A stretch of DNA of 64,000 bases, taken from the NCBI GenBank assembly GCA_049975425.1, contig JBNGDI010000008.1:1-64000 (forward strand), read 5' to 3'. This DNA comes from HyVt-105 sp049975425 (GTDB lineage Bacteria > Bacteroidota > Bacteroidia > Bacteroidales > VadinHA17). The translations under genes were made by a program, and so were the position numbers. The notes beneath the pieces were generated by a model. The model searched no databases and was not told the DNA's origin. It saw nothing but the letters and a program-made list of their open reading frames with translations. Positions 17,313 through 26,763 of this stretch are shown piece by piece. Within the stretch, counting starts at the first letter, position 1. Every line of letters begins with the position of its first letter.

Positions 17313-19763
17313 ATGAAACTTTCATACAACTGGATCAGGGAATATTTGCAAACCGACATATCTCCCCGGGAAATGGCCCGGATCATGACTGATATCGGGC
17401 TGGAGGTGGAAAACATGGAAACCTTCGAGAGTGTGAAGGGTGGCCTGAAAGGAGTGGTGATCGGCGAAGTGGTTACCTGTGAAAAGCACCCAGGGGCTGA
17501 TAAGCTCAGCCTTACCACCGTGGATGTGGGCAACGGAATACTCTTGTCCATTGTTTGCGGTGCACCCAATGTGGAAGCAGGACAGAAGGTGCCGGTGGCT
17601 TTGCCCGGAGCCGTTCTGTTTCAGGACGACAAATCCTTCGAGATCAAAAAAACCAGGATCAGGGGTGAAATCAGCGAAGGAATGATCTGTGCCGAAGACG
17701 AGCTGGGACTGGGAACGGATCATTCGGGCATCATGGTGCTGGATCCTTCCGCCCGACCCGGAACCCCCGCATCAGAATATTTTCAGCTCTGCACCGATAC
17801 TGTTTTCGAGGTGGGCCTCACCCCGAACCGCATCGACGGAGGGTCGCATTACGGGGCGGCACGGGATCTGGCAGCCTGGTTTTCCATCCGGAATAAGGCA
17901 AAACTCATACTGCCCCCGGTGGAGGCCTTCAAACCCGACAACCACGAGTTACCCATCGATGTCAGGATTGAAGATGAAGAAGCCTGTCCCCGGTATGCAG
18001 GGGTTACACTCACCGGTGTGAAGGTGGGTTCTTCCCCGTTGTGGTTACAGTACAAGCTGCGCAGCATCGGACTCACTCCGGTAAACAATGTGGTGGACAT
18101 TACCAATTTTGTATTGCATGAAACCGGTCAGCCTCTTCATGCCTTCGACGCCGACCGGATAGAAGGCGAAACGGTGGTGGTTAAGAAGATGCCCGGGGGA
18201 ACGAGGTTTGTCACCCTGGATGAGGTGGAAAGGGAACTGTCGGAAGAGGACCTGATGATCTGTAACACACGTGAACCCATGTGTATCGGAGGGGTTTTCG
18301 GTGGACAGCGTTCGGGAGTGACTGAAACAACCACCCGGGTTTTTCTGGAAAGTGCCTGGTTCAATCCGCTATCTATCAGGAAAACCGCACGCAGGCACGG
18401 ACTGAATACTGATGCCTCCTTTCATTTTGAACGGGGAGCCGATCCCCGCATGACCCTGTATGCCCTAAAAAGAGCGGCTCTGCTGGTAAAAGAAATAGCC
18501 GGGGCAAAAATCAGCAGCGATATAATCGATCGTTATCCCCGTCCCATACCCGATCATACAGTGGAATTTTCCTTTGAAAGAACCGCCCGGCTGATAGGAA
18601 AACAAATCGAGCCGGAAACCATCATTTCCATTCTGAAAGCCCTGGAAATTGAAATTCTGGAAAAGAATGCTGACGGTCTGAAAACCAGGGTCCCAGCCTA
18701 CCGGGTGGATGTAACCAGGGAGGCCGATCTGGTGGAAGAAGTGCTCCGTATTTACGGTTATAACCAGGTAGAAAGTCCGCCGGTAATGCGTTCCAGCCTG
18801 TCGTATGCAGAAAAACCCGATCCCGACCGGGTAAGAAACAAGGTAGCCGACATGCTGGCTGCCAGCGGATATACCGAGATCATGTCGAATTCACTCACCA
18901 GCCATAAGTATTATTCAAAAAGCAAAAGCTTTCCGGAAGAAAAGTGTGTACGACTGTACAACCCACTGAGCCAGGATCTGGATGTAATGAGGCAGACGCT
19001 GCTTTTCGGCGGTCTCGAAACCATCAGGCATAACCAGAACCGGCAGCAGAACGATCTGAAGCTTTTTGAATTCGGACACATCTATTTTATGAACGATCCC
19101 CGGTCATCACGAAAGGATTTCAGTCAGTACCTTCAGGAAGAAAGACTGGGCATCTGGATCACCGGGAAAAAAGAACCCCTGAACTGGCACAGAAAGGAAG
19201 AAACGGCCAGCTTTTTCACCCTGAAATCTGTGGCTGAAAAAGTGCTTGTCCGTCTGGGAATTGATCCCGGAACACTGGAACAGGATCATTCATCCGACGA
19301 CCTGTTCGAAGAGGGAACAAGATATCTGCATGGAGGAAAAGCTCTGCTGACCATGGGGAATATCCCCCGCAGAACGCTCAGGGAAACGGATATCAGAGGA
19401 CCGGTTTATTATGCTGATTTCAACTGGGGATATGTGTTGGAATTATTTGCCCGGCAACATATCCGTTTTACAGGCATTCCCCGTTTCCCCGAAGTAAGGA
19501 GAGATCTGGCCCTGGTGCTCGACAGGGAAGTTCCCTTCAGCCGGGTGTACGAACTTTCACTGAAAACCGAGAAAAAGTTACTGAAAAGCGTAAATTTATT
19601 TGACGTGTACGAAGGTCCCCAGGTTGAAAAAGGGAAAAAATCGTATGCGGTTAGCTTTGTATTGCAGGATGAAAATAAAACACTGACTGACAAGCAGATT
19701 GATCAGGTTATGGCCAGATTGCTGAAAAGCTTTGAAAAAGAGCTGGGGGCAAAACTCAGGTAA
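17313..19763 (+). CDS. pheT: Phenylalanyl-tRNA synthetase beta subunit
   Basis: PheT, 816 residues, the large subunit of the alpha2-beta2 enzyme that charges tRNA-Phe and edits mischarged tyrosine. The N-terminal MKLSYNWIREYL, the tRNA-binding OB domain (EVVTCEKHPGADKLSL), the B3/B4 editing domain (CIGGVFGG), the B5 domain and the C-terminal anticodon-binding fold (FPEVRRDLALVLDR) are in the expected order and the length is normal. pheS is not adjacent, as is common in this phylum. The macro-domain gene follows 37 bp downstream. Confidence 0.96.
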   Translation: MKLSYNWIREYLQTDISPREMARIMTDIGLEVENMETFESVKGGLKGVVIGEVVTCEKHPGADKLSLTTVDVGNGILLSIVCGAPNVEAGQKVPVALPGAVLFQDDKSFEIKKTRIRGEISEGMICAEDELGLGTDHSGIMVLDPSARPGTPASEYFQLCTDTVFEVGLTPNRIDGGSHYGAARDLAAWFSIRNKAKLILPPVEAFKPDNHELPIDVRIEDEEACPRYAGVTLTGVKVGSSPLWLQYKLRSIGLTPVNNVVDITNFVLHETGQPLHAFDADRIEGETVVVKKMPGGTRFVTLDEVERELSEEDLMICNTREPMCIGGVFGGQRSGVTETTTRVFLESAWFNPLSIRKTARRHGLNTDASFHFERGADPRMTLYALKRAALLVKEIAGAKISSDIIDRYPRPIPDHTVEFSFERTARLIGKQIEPETIISILKALEIEILEKNADGLKTRVPAYRVDVTREADLVEEVLRIYGYNQVESPPVMRSSLSYAEKPDPDRVRNKVADMLAASGYTEIMSNSLTSHKYYSKSKSFPEEKCVRLYNPLSQDLDVMRQTLLFGGLETIRHNQNRQQNDLKLFEFGHIYFMNDPRSSRKDFSQYLQEERLGIWITGKKEPLNWHRKEETASFFTLKSVAEKVLVRLGIDPGTLEQDHSSDDLFEEGTRYLHGGKALLTMGNIPRRTLRETDIRGPVYYADFNWGYVLELFARQHIRFTGIPRFPEVRRDLALVLDREVPFSRVYELSLKTEKKLLKSVNLFDVYEGPQVEKGKKSYAVSFVLQDENKTLTDKQIDQVMARLLKSFEKELGAKLR

Positions 19764-19800
19764 TAAAATCTGTGCAACGGAACAGGAAAAAAGAAGGAAT

Positions 19801-20310
19801 ATGGACCGTATCAAACTGATTCAGGGAGATATAACCCGGCAGAAAGTAACGGCTATTGTAAATGCTGCAAATACCACCCTGCTGGGAGGCGGAGGAGTGG
19901 ACGGAGCCATTCACCGTGCAGCCGGCCCTCAGCTGCTGGAATCCTGCCGGAAGCTGAACGGATGTCTCACCGGTGAAGCGAAGATCACACCGGGATTCCA
20001 GCTGCCGGCAAAATATGTTATACACACCGTGGGGCCTGTTTGGCAGGGAGGTACCCACAACGAAGATCAGCTGCTGGCCTCGTGTTACAGGAACAGCCTT
20101 CAACTGGCAGTGGAACATGATATCCCCGATATAGCATTCCCGAATATCAGCACCGGCGTATACGGTTTCCCGAAGGAGCGCGCCGCCCGGATCGCCCTGA
20201 AAGAAACAGCCGCATTCCTTGACATAAATGAAAGCATTAAAGAAGTCATTTTTGTGGTTTTCGACCGGGAAAACCACGAAATCTACAGGAAACTGCTGAA
20301 AAATTCATAA
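19801..20310 (+). CDS. Macro-domain protein, likely O-acetyl-ADP-ribose deacetylase
   Basis: A 169-residue single macro domain. AIVNAANTTLLGGGGVDGAIHRAAG covers the ADP-ribose-binding Asn and the glycine-rich loop (quoted as two parts: AIVNAANTTLLGGGG and VDGAIHRAAG), and PNISTGVYGFP is the phosphate-binding loop. This is the YmdB/MacroD type that removes ADP-ribose from acidic residues and hydrolyses O-acetyl-ADP-ribose. The start at 19801 gives MDRIKLIQGDI, the family N-terminus; the open frame begins 23 codons earlier within pheT. It is likely cotranscribed with pheT and the PAP2 gene, which starts 2 bp after its stop. Confidence 0.88.
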   Translation: MDRIKLIQGDITRQKVTAIVNAANTTLLGGGGVDGAIHRAAGPQLLESCRKLNGCLTGEAKITPGFQLPAKYVIHTVGPVWQGGTHNEDQLLASCYRNSLQLAVEHDIPDIAFPNISTGVYGFPKERAARIALKETAAFLDINESIKEVIFVVFDRENHEIYRKLLKNS

Positions 20311-20312
20311 GC

Positions 20313-21197
20313 ATGTACCGTGCATTGCACCGTGTCTGGGACTCAACCAGAACAAGCCTGACCCCGGTGGATCAGATCACCCTGGCCTACATCTGGATCA
20401 CGGGAGTATATGCCGTGGCCGGATGGGAACGACTGGAATACGCCGGAGCCCATCTGGCTTTTCGTATTATTCTCAGTCTGCTGATCCTTCTGATCTCTCT
20501 TTACCGAAACAACAACATGAGCAGGGCCGGACGGTTTGTTACCGACATTTACCCGCTTCTGTTGCTGGGAATATTCTACAACGAAACCGACCTGCTGAAT
20601 AATGTGTTCATTCCCAATCTCGACCCCTGGCTGGTTTCAATCGAAAACAGCATCTTTGGAATGCAACCGAGCATTGTATTTTCAGAGGTATTGTCCCGGC
20701 CCTGGTTCAATGAACTGATGTTTTTCGGATATTTCAGCTATTTCCTGCTCATTGCCGGCTTCCTGCTGACAGAATACCTGAACAACAAAGATCATTTCCG
20801 GCACGATGTTTTTATCATTACCGGTTCCTTCTATATTTATTATCTGATATTCTGCCTGGTACCGGCCACAGGTCCGCAATTCCACTTTTCAGGTCCCGAG
20901 TCCGAGGTCCCTGCCACTTACCTGTTCAGTCACCTGGTGAAATATATCCAGGCCATAGGTGAACGACCCACCGGAGCTTTCCCCAGTTCTCATGTGGCCG
21001 TGGCCATGATCGTGCTAACCCTCCTCCACCGTCGGAACCGAAGAGCATTTATACCCGCTGTCGTTCTGGTGGCGCTGCTGATCCCCTCCACCATATACAT
21101 CAAAGCCCATTATGCTGTCGATGTACTGGCAGGTCTGCTGAGTTTTCCTGCCGTATATCTGATCAATATCCGGTTATTCAGGCAACTTGATCAATGA
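20313..21197 (+). CDS. PAP2-superfamily membrane phosphatase
   Basis: A 294-residue integral membrane protein with about six helices. The C-terminal part contains the PAP2 motifs: GAFPSSHVAVA (central Ser-His) near residue 223 and HYAVDVLAGLL (catalytic His with Asp) near 269. The N-terminal half is membrane-spanning and lacks motifs. Members dephosphorylate lipid phosphates such as undecaprenyl pyrophosphate or phosphatidic acid, or act in inositol phosphoceramide-type synthesis. The exact lipid substrate is unknown. It begins 2 bp after the macro-domain gene. Confidence 0.75.
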   Translation: MYRALHRVWDSTRTSLTPVDQITLAYIWITGVYAVAGWERLEYAGAHLAFRIILSLLILLISLYRNNNMSRAGRFVTDIYPLLLLGIFYNETDLLNNVFIPNLDPWLVSIENSIFGMQPSIVFSEVLSRPWFNELMFFGYFSYFLLIAGFLLTEYLNNKDHFRHDVFIITGSFYIYYLIFCLVPATGPQFHFSGPESEVPATYLFSHLVKYIQAIGERPTGAFPSSHVAVAMIVLTLLHRRNRRAFIPAVVLVALLIPSTIYIKAHYAVDVLAGLLSFPAVYLINIRLFRQLDQ

Positions 21198-21308
21198 AAT
21201 GCCGATTCTTCCAACAATACACATCCGGAATATTTAAAACAGCATATTTACGGATTTTTTTATATTTTGCCGTAAAAACCTCAGTTAACCGGTATACTCA
21301 CTGTTCCC

Positions 21309-22478
21309 ATGACAATAGAAATCCGACAAGTAAAAACACGCAGAGATCTGAAAACATTCATCCATCTTCCTGAACAACTGCACAGGAATCATGCTAACTG
21401 GGTACCACCGGTTTATGTGGATGAGTATTCTTTTTTCAACCCCGCGAAAAACAAGTGTTTCGAATACAGCGATACCCTGCTCTGCCTGGCCCTCCAGAAC
21501 GGCAGACCTGTGGGACGTATCATGGGTATTATTAACCACCGGTATAACGAAAGACATCATGACCCGCATGCCCGCTTTGCTTTTATGGAATGCCCCGATG
21601 ATACCGCTATGGCACACACTCTGCTCCAAGAAGTAGAAAGCTGGGCTCTTCATCATAACATGCCCAAAATAGTGGGGCCAATGGGATTTTCAGATAAAGA
21701 TCCACAGGGATTTCAGATCGAAGGCTTCGAGTACCCACCCATCCTGGCCACGGCAACAAATTTGCCGTATATGCCTTCCCTGGTTGAAAAAGAAGGATAC
21801 CGGAAAAAAGTGGACCTGAGGGACTATATTTTCATTGTGCCGGAAGTTATTCCGGAAATCTATAAAAAGATCAGCCAGCGGTTCAGCCATCGTGACAATT
21901 TCAGAGTCCTGGAATTCAAAAACAGGAGGGAATTAAAACCATTAATACATAAGGTTTTTGAACTCATGAACGAAACCTACACCGATATCTTTGGTTTTGA
22001 CCCTCTGAACAAAGAAGAGATGGATGAACTGGCAGCCAGGTATCTGCCGGTCATTGACCCGAAATTTGTTAAAATGGTATCCATAGACCATGAACTGACG
22101 GCTTTTGTGGTGGGGATGCCCGACATTTGCAAGGGTATTCAGCGAGCAGGAGGCAGACTGCTGCCATTTGGCTGGTGGCATATTCTCAGGTCCATGAAAA
22201 CAAGCAGGCATCTTACCCTCCTGCTGGGAGGTATCAAACCGTCTTACAGGGGATTGGGACTGGATGCCATTATGGGAATCAGAATGCTGGAAAGTTGTAT
22301 GGAAAGGGGAATTACTCTTCTCGAAAGCCACCTCATCCTGGAAACAAATACCAAAATGATTGCTGAACTCGAAAAGCTGGGAGCCAGGGAGCACAAGCGT
22401 TTCAGAATCTATGAGAAAAATACTGGCCTGATCTCAGGAAAAGGATCAGAACCTGTACCTGAACCCCACACTCAATAA
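21309..22478 (+). CDS. Large GNAT-like acyltransferase of unknown substrate
   Basis: A 389-residue soluble protein that resembles the long GNAT-superfamily proteins common in the Bacteroidota. The N-terminal half starts IEIRQVKTRRDLKTFIHLP and contains GRIMGIINHRYNERH; the C-terminal half has GIKPSYRGLGLDAIMGIRML, which looks like an acetyl-CoA loop, and ends with an ETNTKMIAELEKLGARE segment that resembles GNAT motif B. No substrate can be named. Its last 33 bp overlap the end of the convergent DUF3078 gene. A near-consensus -7 box (TATATTTTG, one base long) is about 40 bp upstream. Confidence 0.65.
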   Translation: MTIEIRQVKTRRDLKTFIHLPEQLHRNHANWVPPVYVDEYSFFNPAKNKCFEYSDTLLCLALQNGRPVGRIMGIINHRYNERHHDPHARFAFMECPDDTAMAHTLLQEVESWALHHNMPKIVGPMGFSDKDPQGFQIEGFEYPPILATATNLPYMPSLVEKEGYRKKVDLRDYIFIVPEVIPEIYKKISQRFSHRDNFRVLEFKNRRELKPLIHKVFELMNETYTDIFGFDPLNKEEMDELAARYLPVIDPKFVKMVSIDHELTAFVVGMPDICKGIQRAGGRLLPFGWWHILRSMKTSRHLTLLLGGIKPSYRGLGLDAIMGIRMLESCMERGITLLESHLILETNTKMIAELEKLGAREHKRFRIYEKNTGLISGKGSEPVPEPHTQ

Positions 22479-24269
22479 TTCCTTGAACTGGATTTTCTTG
22501 GTAGTGGTCTTGATCGTTTCCCCGTTCACCACCTTTTCCACAGGAATATCCACATCATCGTCGTATATAAGGTGGGTGGAAATATTGGCATCCATATACA
22601 GGTTGATTTTCATGCGTAAAACAGCTTCCCAGTTGATATCGATATTCTGTGGCTTACGGGAATAATTGGTAAACAGGTCCAGCTTATTTTCGAGGGAAAT
22701 ATCTTCAGTCAGGGTGGTTTTGTAACGGGTCTTGATATACCCTCCCATCTCACGGCGTATACGTTCGCCTTCCTCCAGTCCGTATTTTGCCGGGTTGACA
22801 TTTTCAAGGTCGCGTACAATGGTGGTTTTTGAGGTAATCGGTGATATCAGCAGGGAGAAATACTTGTTGGGTTTATAATCCATCCCCAGCGCAAAAACCA
22901 GATATCCCGGAGCCAGAAAATTAGAAACAACAGTAGTATCCTTGTAATCGTAACCTTTGAAAAACTGGCTTTTCAAATTTCCCATAATGCTGAGATACCA
23001 GTCATTGACCATTTTCTCACCGTAACTTGAGTTGATCTCGAACAAATCTTCATTTTTCCTTAATCCCTTTTCTCCCGATTGAAGAACTCCGGTTTTGATA
23101 TGCAAGCTGTTTTCCCATTTGCTTTTCCCTTTTGAGTAATTGGCAAAAGCCTCAATCTGGAACAGGGCGGCCACGGAGCTTTCCCCTCCTTTTGCCCAGT
23201 ACGACAGATAACCCTGGGAAAATTGCAAACCGGTAATCGCTTCATAAGTCCATGCCGGAGTGGTCACCTGGACCTTGTTCATATTCCTGAGTGTTTCATC
23301 CACTCTTCTCTGGAGTTCCACCTGATCCCACTTCTGCTGTTTTCTGCTGAACGACCGTACATAAACCCCCTCATCCATAATCATTCGCATATTTTTACTG
23401 TCAAGACCTTCAAGCCATAAACCCACTGAATCCCTGGCCTCGTTCTTGACCCAGAACCTGAAAAAATTCCGTTCCCGGTCGCTGAGCCACACCTGCAGGG
23501 AATCATTGGTAATATTCCTGATCCAGAGATTGATCGAATCCGACTGCATCTCCTTCACCAGGAGTTGAATGGCTTGCCGCAGGCTGTCTACCAGGGTATA
23601 CCGGCTGGAATCGACCATCATCAGGGTATCACGGGTAAGTACCCTTTCACGTAGATTTCTCAGCTCCAGTGCTTCTGTTGTGGTATCCTTCCCTGCAATA
23701 ATGTGGAAGGAAGTGCTGTCGCTGAAGACCAGACGCAGGGTATCCATAGCCTGCCTGATCAGGCTGTCACGAATGCCGGGTAATACGGGCGGTAATTCGC
23801 TCAGCAGGCTGTCGGTCATGTATGCCGTTGCCATCGTATCTCCGGATTCTTTCTGCCTCAGCGAATCTTTCGGCAGATATAGGGTGTCTGTTCGGAAAAT
23901 ATCAACCGTATCCTCCTGAATCATCGGGTAGGTATACAGTTTGGCAAACTTATACCGGTCCAGAAAATGAGCCAACGAATCAGGAACCGGACTGTCAAAA
24001 TAATGGATCAGTTGCTGTACCGCCTCCCTGAACAAGGGTTCGAAGAACAATCCGGTACTGTCACTTTCCAGCAGGTTCCTGACCATGTACAGGGCTTCCT
24101 GTATGGAATCGGGAACCAGTTCCTTCACGGGAACCAGAACCCGCGGAATTGTATCGGATATTATCAGGGCACGGGTATCAGGCTGTGCATTGGCAGAAGC
24201 TTTTTCCTGTGCCTGAAGAACAGCCGGTAATCCCAGAAATAAAATTAGGAGCCAGGCCTTTTTCATCAA
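22446..24269 (-). CDS. DUF3078 outer-membrane protein with long N-terminal extension
   Basis: A 607-residue exported protein with a signal peptide (MMKKAWLLILFLGLPAVLQA). The last 270 residues form a DUF3078 domain (YEAITGLQFSQGYLSYWAKGG in part, then alternating hydrophobic strands ending in the aromatic GFRYRF), as expected of an outer-membrane beta-barrel. The first 330 residues are rich in Asp-Ser and Leu-Trp motifs, such as DSINLWI, SLQVWL and DSVGLWL, spaced like a degenerate repeat. Role is unknown. The promoter carries both a -7 box and a TTG at the -33 distance. Confidence 0.7.
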   Translation of the reverse strand: MMKKAWLLILFLGLPAVLQAQEKASANAQPDTRALIISDTIPRVLVPVKELVPDSIQEALYMVRNLLESDSTGLFFEPLFREAVQQLIHYFDSPVPDSLAHFLDRYKFAKLYTYPMIQEDTVDIFRTDTLYLPKDSLRQKESGDTMATAYMTDSLLSELPPVLPGIRDSLIRQAMDTLRLVFSDSTSFHIIAGKDTTTEALELRNLRERVLTRDTLMMVDSSRYTLVDSLRQAIQLLVKEMQSDSINLWIRNITNDSLQVWLSDRERNFFRFWVKNEARDSVGLWLEGLDSKNMRMIMDEGVYVRSFSRKQQKWDQVELQRRVDETLRNMNKVQVTTPAWTYEAITGLQFSQGYLSYWAKGGESSVAALFQIEAFANYSKGKSKWENSLHIKTGVLQSGEKGLRKNEDLFEINSSYGEKMVNDWYLSIMGNLKSQFFKGYDYKDTTVVSNFLAPGYLVFALGMDYKPNKYFSLLISPITSKTTIVRDLENVNPAKYGLEEGERIRREMGGYIKTRYKTTLTEDISLENKLDLFTNYSRKPQNIDINWEAVLRMKINLYMDANISTHLIYDDDVDIPVEKVVNGETIKTTTKKIQFKELLSVGFRYRF

Positions 24270-24296
24270 AAAGAAATTAATTATATTTTATCTGCG

Positions 24297-24327
24297 CAAA
24301 AATAGAGACTCGTAACCTTTCCTCCAA
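24297..24327 (-). promoter_or_regulatory. Bacteroidota promoter (-33 and -7) for DUF3078 gene
   Basis: On the minus strand the -7 box TATTTTTG (24297-24304) is preceded by TTG at 24325-24327 with a 20-bp spacer, which fits the phylum-specific promoter. The ATG follows 27 bp downstream. Confidence 0.55.
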
Positions 24328-24434
24328 TATTTCTTATCCAAAACGGAAAAAAATCCGTGTTCATTACGCGGCCTGCAGAAAAAGCCTTGACAAACCGGCC
24401 CAAAAACCGCATTTTTGCATCCTGAATGTGATAC

Positions 24435-25769
24435 ATGCAAGATCTCACCTCCGGAAAAGAATGGAAACGCATACTCCGTTTTGCACTTCCCATGTTGCTC
24501 GGGAATGTGTTTCAGCAAATGTATAATATTGTCGACAGCATTATTGTGGGGAATGTGCTGGGAAAGGAAGCTCTGGCGGCCGTAGGGGCATCGTTTCCCA
24601 TTATTTTCCTGCTCATATCTTTCATTATCGGCATTGCTTCAGGCACCACCATCCTGATCGCCCAGTATTATGGTTCCAGGGATATCGATCAGGTGAAACG
24701 TGCCATCGATACTCTGTATATATTCCTCTTCTTCGCCTCGCTGGTTGTAACGGCCCTCGGCCTGGGAATTAACCGGAGCCTGTTCCGCCTGCTCAGTTTG
24801 CCTGAGGAGTTGCTCCCCGAGGCACTTAAGTATCTGAATGTCTATGTCCTGGGAATCCTGGTATTCTTTGGCTTCAACGGCACCAGCGCCATACTGCGGG
24901 GGCTGGGTGATTCAAAAACCCCCATGTACTTTCTGATTATCTCTACCCTCACCAACATCGGCCTCGATCTGCTGTTTATCATGGTCTTCGGATGGGGAAT
25001 CGCAGGAGCCGCCTGGGCTACGGTGGTTTCCCAGGGAGGGGCTTTTGTAACGGCTGTTCTGTACCTGAACCGGACACACAGGATTATTCATTTTTCCATC
25101 CCGAAAATGAGATTCCACCGCCGGATCTTCTGGCAGGGAATACGCATCGGATTGCCGGCAGGAATGCAGATCATCTTTTTCTCCCTGGGGATGACTTTCC
25201 TGATGGGGATTGTCAACCGTTTCGGCACCAACGTCATTGCAGCCTATGCGGCGGCTGCAAGACTCGACTCCATAGCCTCCCTTCCGGCCATGAATTTCGG
25301 TATGGCCCTCTCGGTTTTTGTGGGTCAGAACCTGGGTGCCAACAAACCGGAACGAATAAAAAGTGGGCTTGTTTCAACCATCATGATGTCGGGAACCATA
25401 TCCGTTACAGTCACCCTGGTTATGATGCTTTTCGGGGAAAACCTGATGTCCATTTTCACCAATGACAATGAAGTCATTCGCATCGGACACGAATATCTGC
25501 TCATCATCAGTGCATTTTACCTGGTTTTCAGCCTGATGTTTTCGCTAAACGGCGTCCTCAGAGGAGCCGGAGACACCCTCATTCCCATGTTCATCACCCT
25601 GCTTTCGCTCTGGGTGATCCGCATCCCTGCTTCTATTTTTCTTTCAAACCGCATAGGTGAAACAGGTATCTGGTGGTCGGCCCCTCTGGCCTGGATCATC
25701 GGTCTGGCCGCCTCGTACATCTATTATCTGTCGGGAAAATGGAAAGCAAAAGTGGTGGTTAAACATTAA
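24435..25769 (+). CDS. MATE-family efflux transporter
   Basis: A 444-residue integral membrane protein with twelve predicted helices in two related halves. FALPMLLGNVFQQMYNIVDS in the first helix region and the internal GLGDSKTPMYF and GAGDTLIPMFI loops, which recur in each half, are typical of MATE exporters (NorM/DinF type). They export cationic compounds in exchange for sodium ions or protons. The gene stands between the divergent DUF3078 gene and yicC and has only a degenerate -7 box (CATTTTTG near 24411). Confidence 0.9.
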   Translation: MQDLTSGKEWKRILRFALPMLLGNVFQQMYNIVDSIIVGNVLGKEALAAVGASFPIIFLLISFIIGIASGTTILIAQYYGSRDIDQVKRAIDTLYIFLFFASLVVTALGLGINRSLFRLLSLPEELLPEALKYLNVYVLGILVFFGFNGTSAILRGLGDSKTPMYFLIISTLTNIGLDLLFIMVFGWGIAGAAWATVVSQGGAFVTAVLYLNRTHRIIHFSIPKMRFHRRIFWQGIRIGLPAGMQIIFFSLGMTFLMGIVNRFGTNVIAAYAAAARLDSIASLPAMNFGMALSVFVGQNLGANKPERIKSGLVSTIMMSGTISVTVTLVMMLFGENLMSIFTNDNEVIRIGHEYLLIISAFYLVFSLMFSLNGVLRGAGDTLIPMFITLLSLWVIRIPASIFLSNRIGETGIWWSAPLAWIIGLAASYIYYLSGKWKAKVVVKH

Positions 25770-25818
25770 ACCGGCCGGGGGATTCCGAAACCAGTAGAAA
25801 AAATGCCGGTTTATTTTC

Positions 25819-25826
25819 TACCTTTG
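25819..25826 (+). promoter_or_regulatory. Bacteroidota -7 box for yicC-gmk-nadD
   Basis: TACCTTTG is an exact TAnnTTTG match 27 bp before the ATG at 25854. Its position means that the first ATG of the long frame at 25803 cannot be the start. Confidence 0.45.
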
Positions 25827-25853
25827 TTAAGGCAAGGCCGCTATTTGAATATC

Positions 25854-26747
25854 ATGAAAACCGACGATACCATGGTCCAGTCAATGACAGGATACGGGAA
25901 AGCAAACGGAAAATACGGAGAAAAGAATATCATTGTCGAAATCCGTACCCTCAACAGCAGGCAAATCGATATCGGCATCAGAACACCTGTTCTTTACCGG
26001 GAAAAAGAATCGGAGATCAGAAGCCTGCTGGCCGAAAAACTGGTTCGGGGCAAAATTGACTGCAATATATTTACCGAGGATAACGGAGAAGATTCGGCAC
26101 CCCAGATCAACCGGGAAGTGGTAAGGAATTATTTTCAACAACTGAAAAGTATTTCGGGGGAATTTCAAATCGGCCATGAGGAACATTTCCTCTCCATTAT
26201 CATGCGCTTACCGGAAGTGCTGAAAACCGAACGTCAGGGAATCAGCGGAGAAGAATGGGAAACAGTACTGGAAATCATGGGGAAAGCCATGGAAGAAGTC
26301 CAGGAATACCGGACCAGAGAGGGGCAATCGATCGAGATCGACCTGAAGAAAAGGATAGAAGTAATTCAGCACCTGCTGAAGCTGTTAGAACCTCTGGAAA
26401 AACAACGCAAAGAACGTATCAGGAACCGCATCAGAAGCAATCTGGAAGAATACCTTTCATCCATGAACATCGATGAAAACAGGTTTGAGCAGGAAATTCT
26501 CTATTACCTGGAAAAATTCGACTTCAGTGAAGAAAAATCACGGCTGGACCACCATTGCCGGTTTTTCACCGATACACTGAAAGGAGAAGAACCTGCCGGC
26601 AGAAAACTTACCTTCATTGCTCAGGAAATCGGCCGGGAGATCAACACCCTGGGATCCAAAGCCAATGATGCCGAAATCCAGAAAATGGTGGTACAAATGA
26701 AAGATGAGCTGGAAAAAATCAAGGAGCAACTGGCCAACATGTTGTGA
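25854..26747 (+). CDS. yicC: YicC/YloC family endoribonuclease
   Basis: A 297-residue YicC-family protein. The N-terminal VQSMTGYGKANGKYG and RTLNSRQIDIGIR are the family signature, and the C-terminal domain holds SRLDHHCRFFTDTL and GRKLTFIAQEIGREINTLGSKAND (given in two parts: GRKLTFIAQEIGREINT and LGSKAND). YicC proteins are endoribonucleases involved in RNA turnover. The start is placed at 25854 after the -7 box; MVQSMTGYG at 25872 is a possible alternative. gmk starts 16 bp downstream. Confidence 0.9.
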   Translation: MKTDDTMVQSMTGYGKANGKYGEKNIIVEIRTLNSRQIDIGIRTPVLYREKESEIRSLLAEKLVRGKIDCNIFTEDNGEDSAPQINREVVRNYFQQLKSISGEFQIGHEEHFLSIIMRLPEVLKTERQGISGEEWETVLEIMGKAMEEVQEYRTREGQSIEIDLKKRIEVIQHLLKLLEPLEKQRKERIRNRIRSNLEEYLSSMNIDENRFEQEILYYLEKFDFSEEKSRLDHHCRFFTDTLKGEEPAGRKLTFIAQEIGREINTLGSKANDAEIQKMVVQMKDELEKIKEQLANML

Positions 26748-26763
26748 TTTAATCCTCTGGTAA

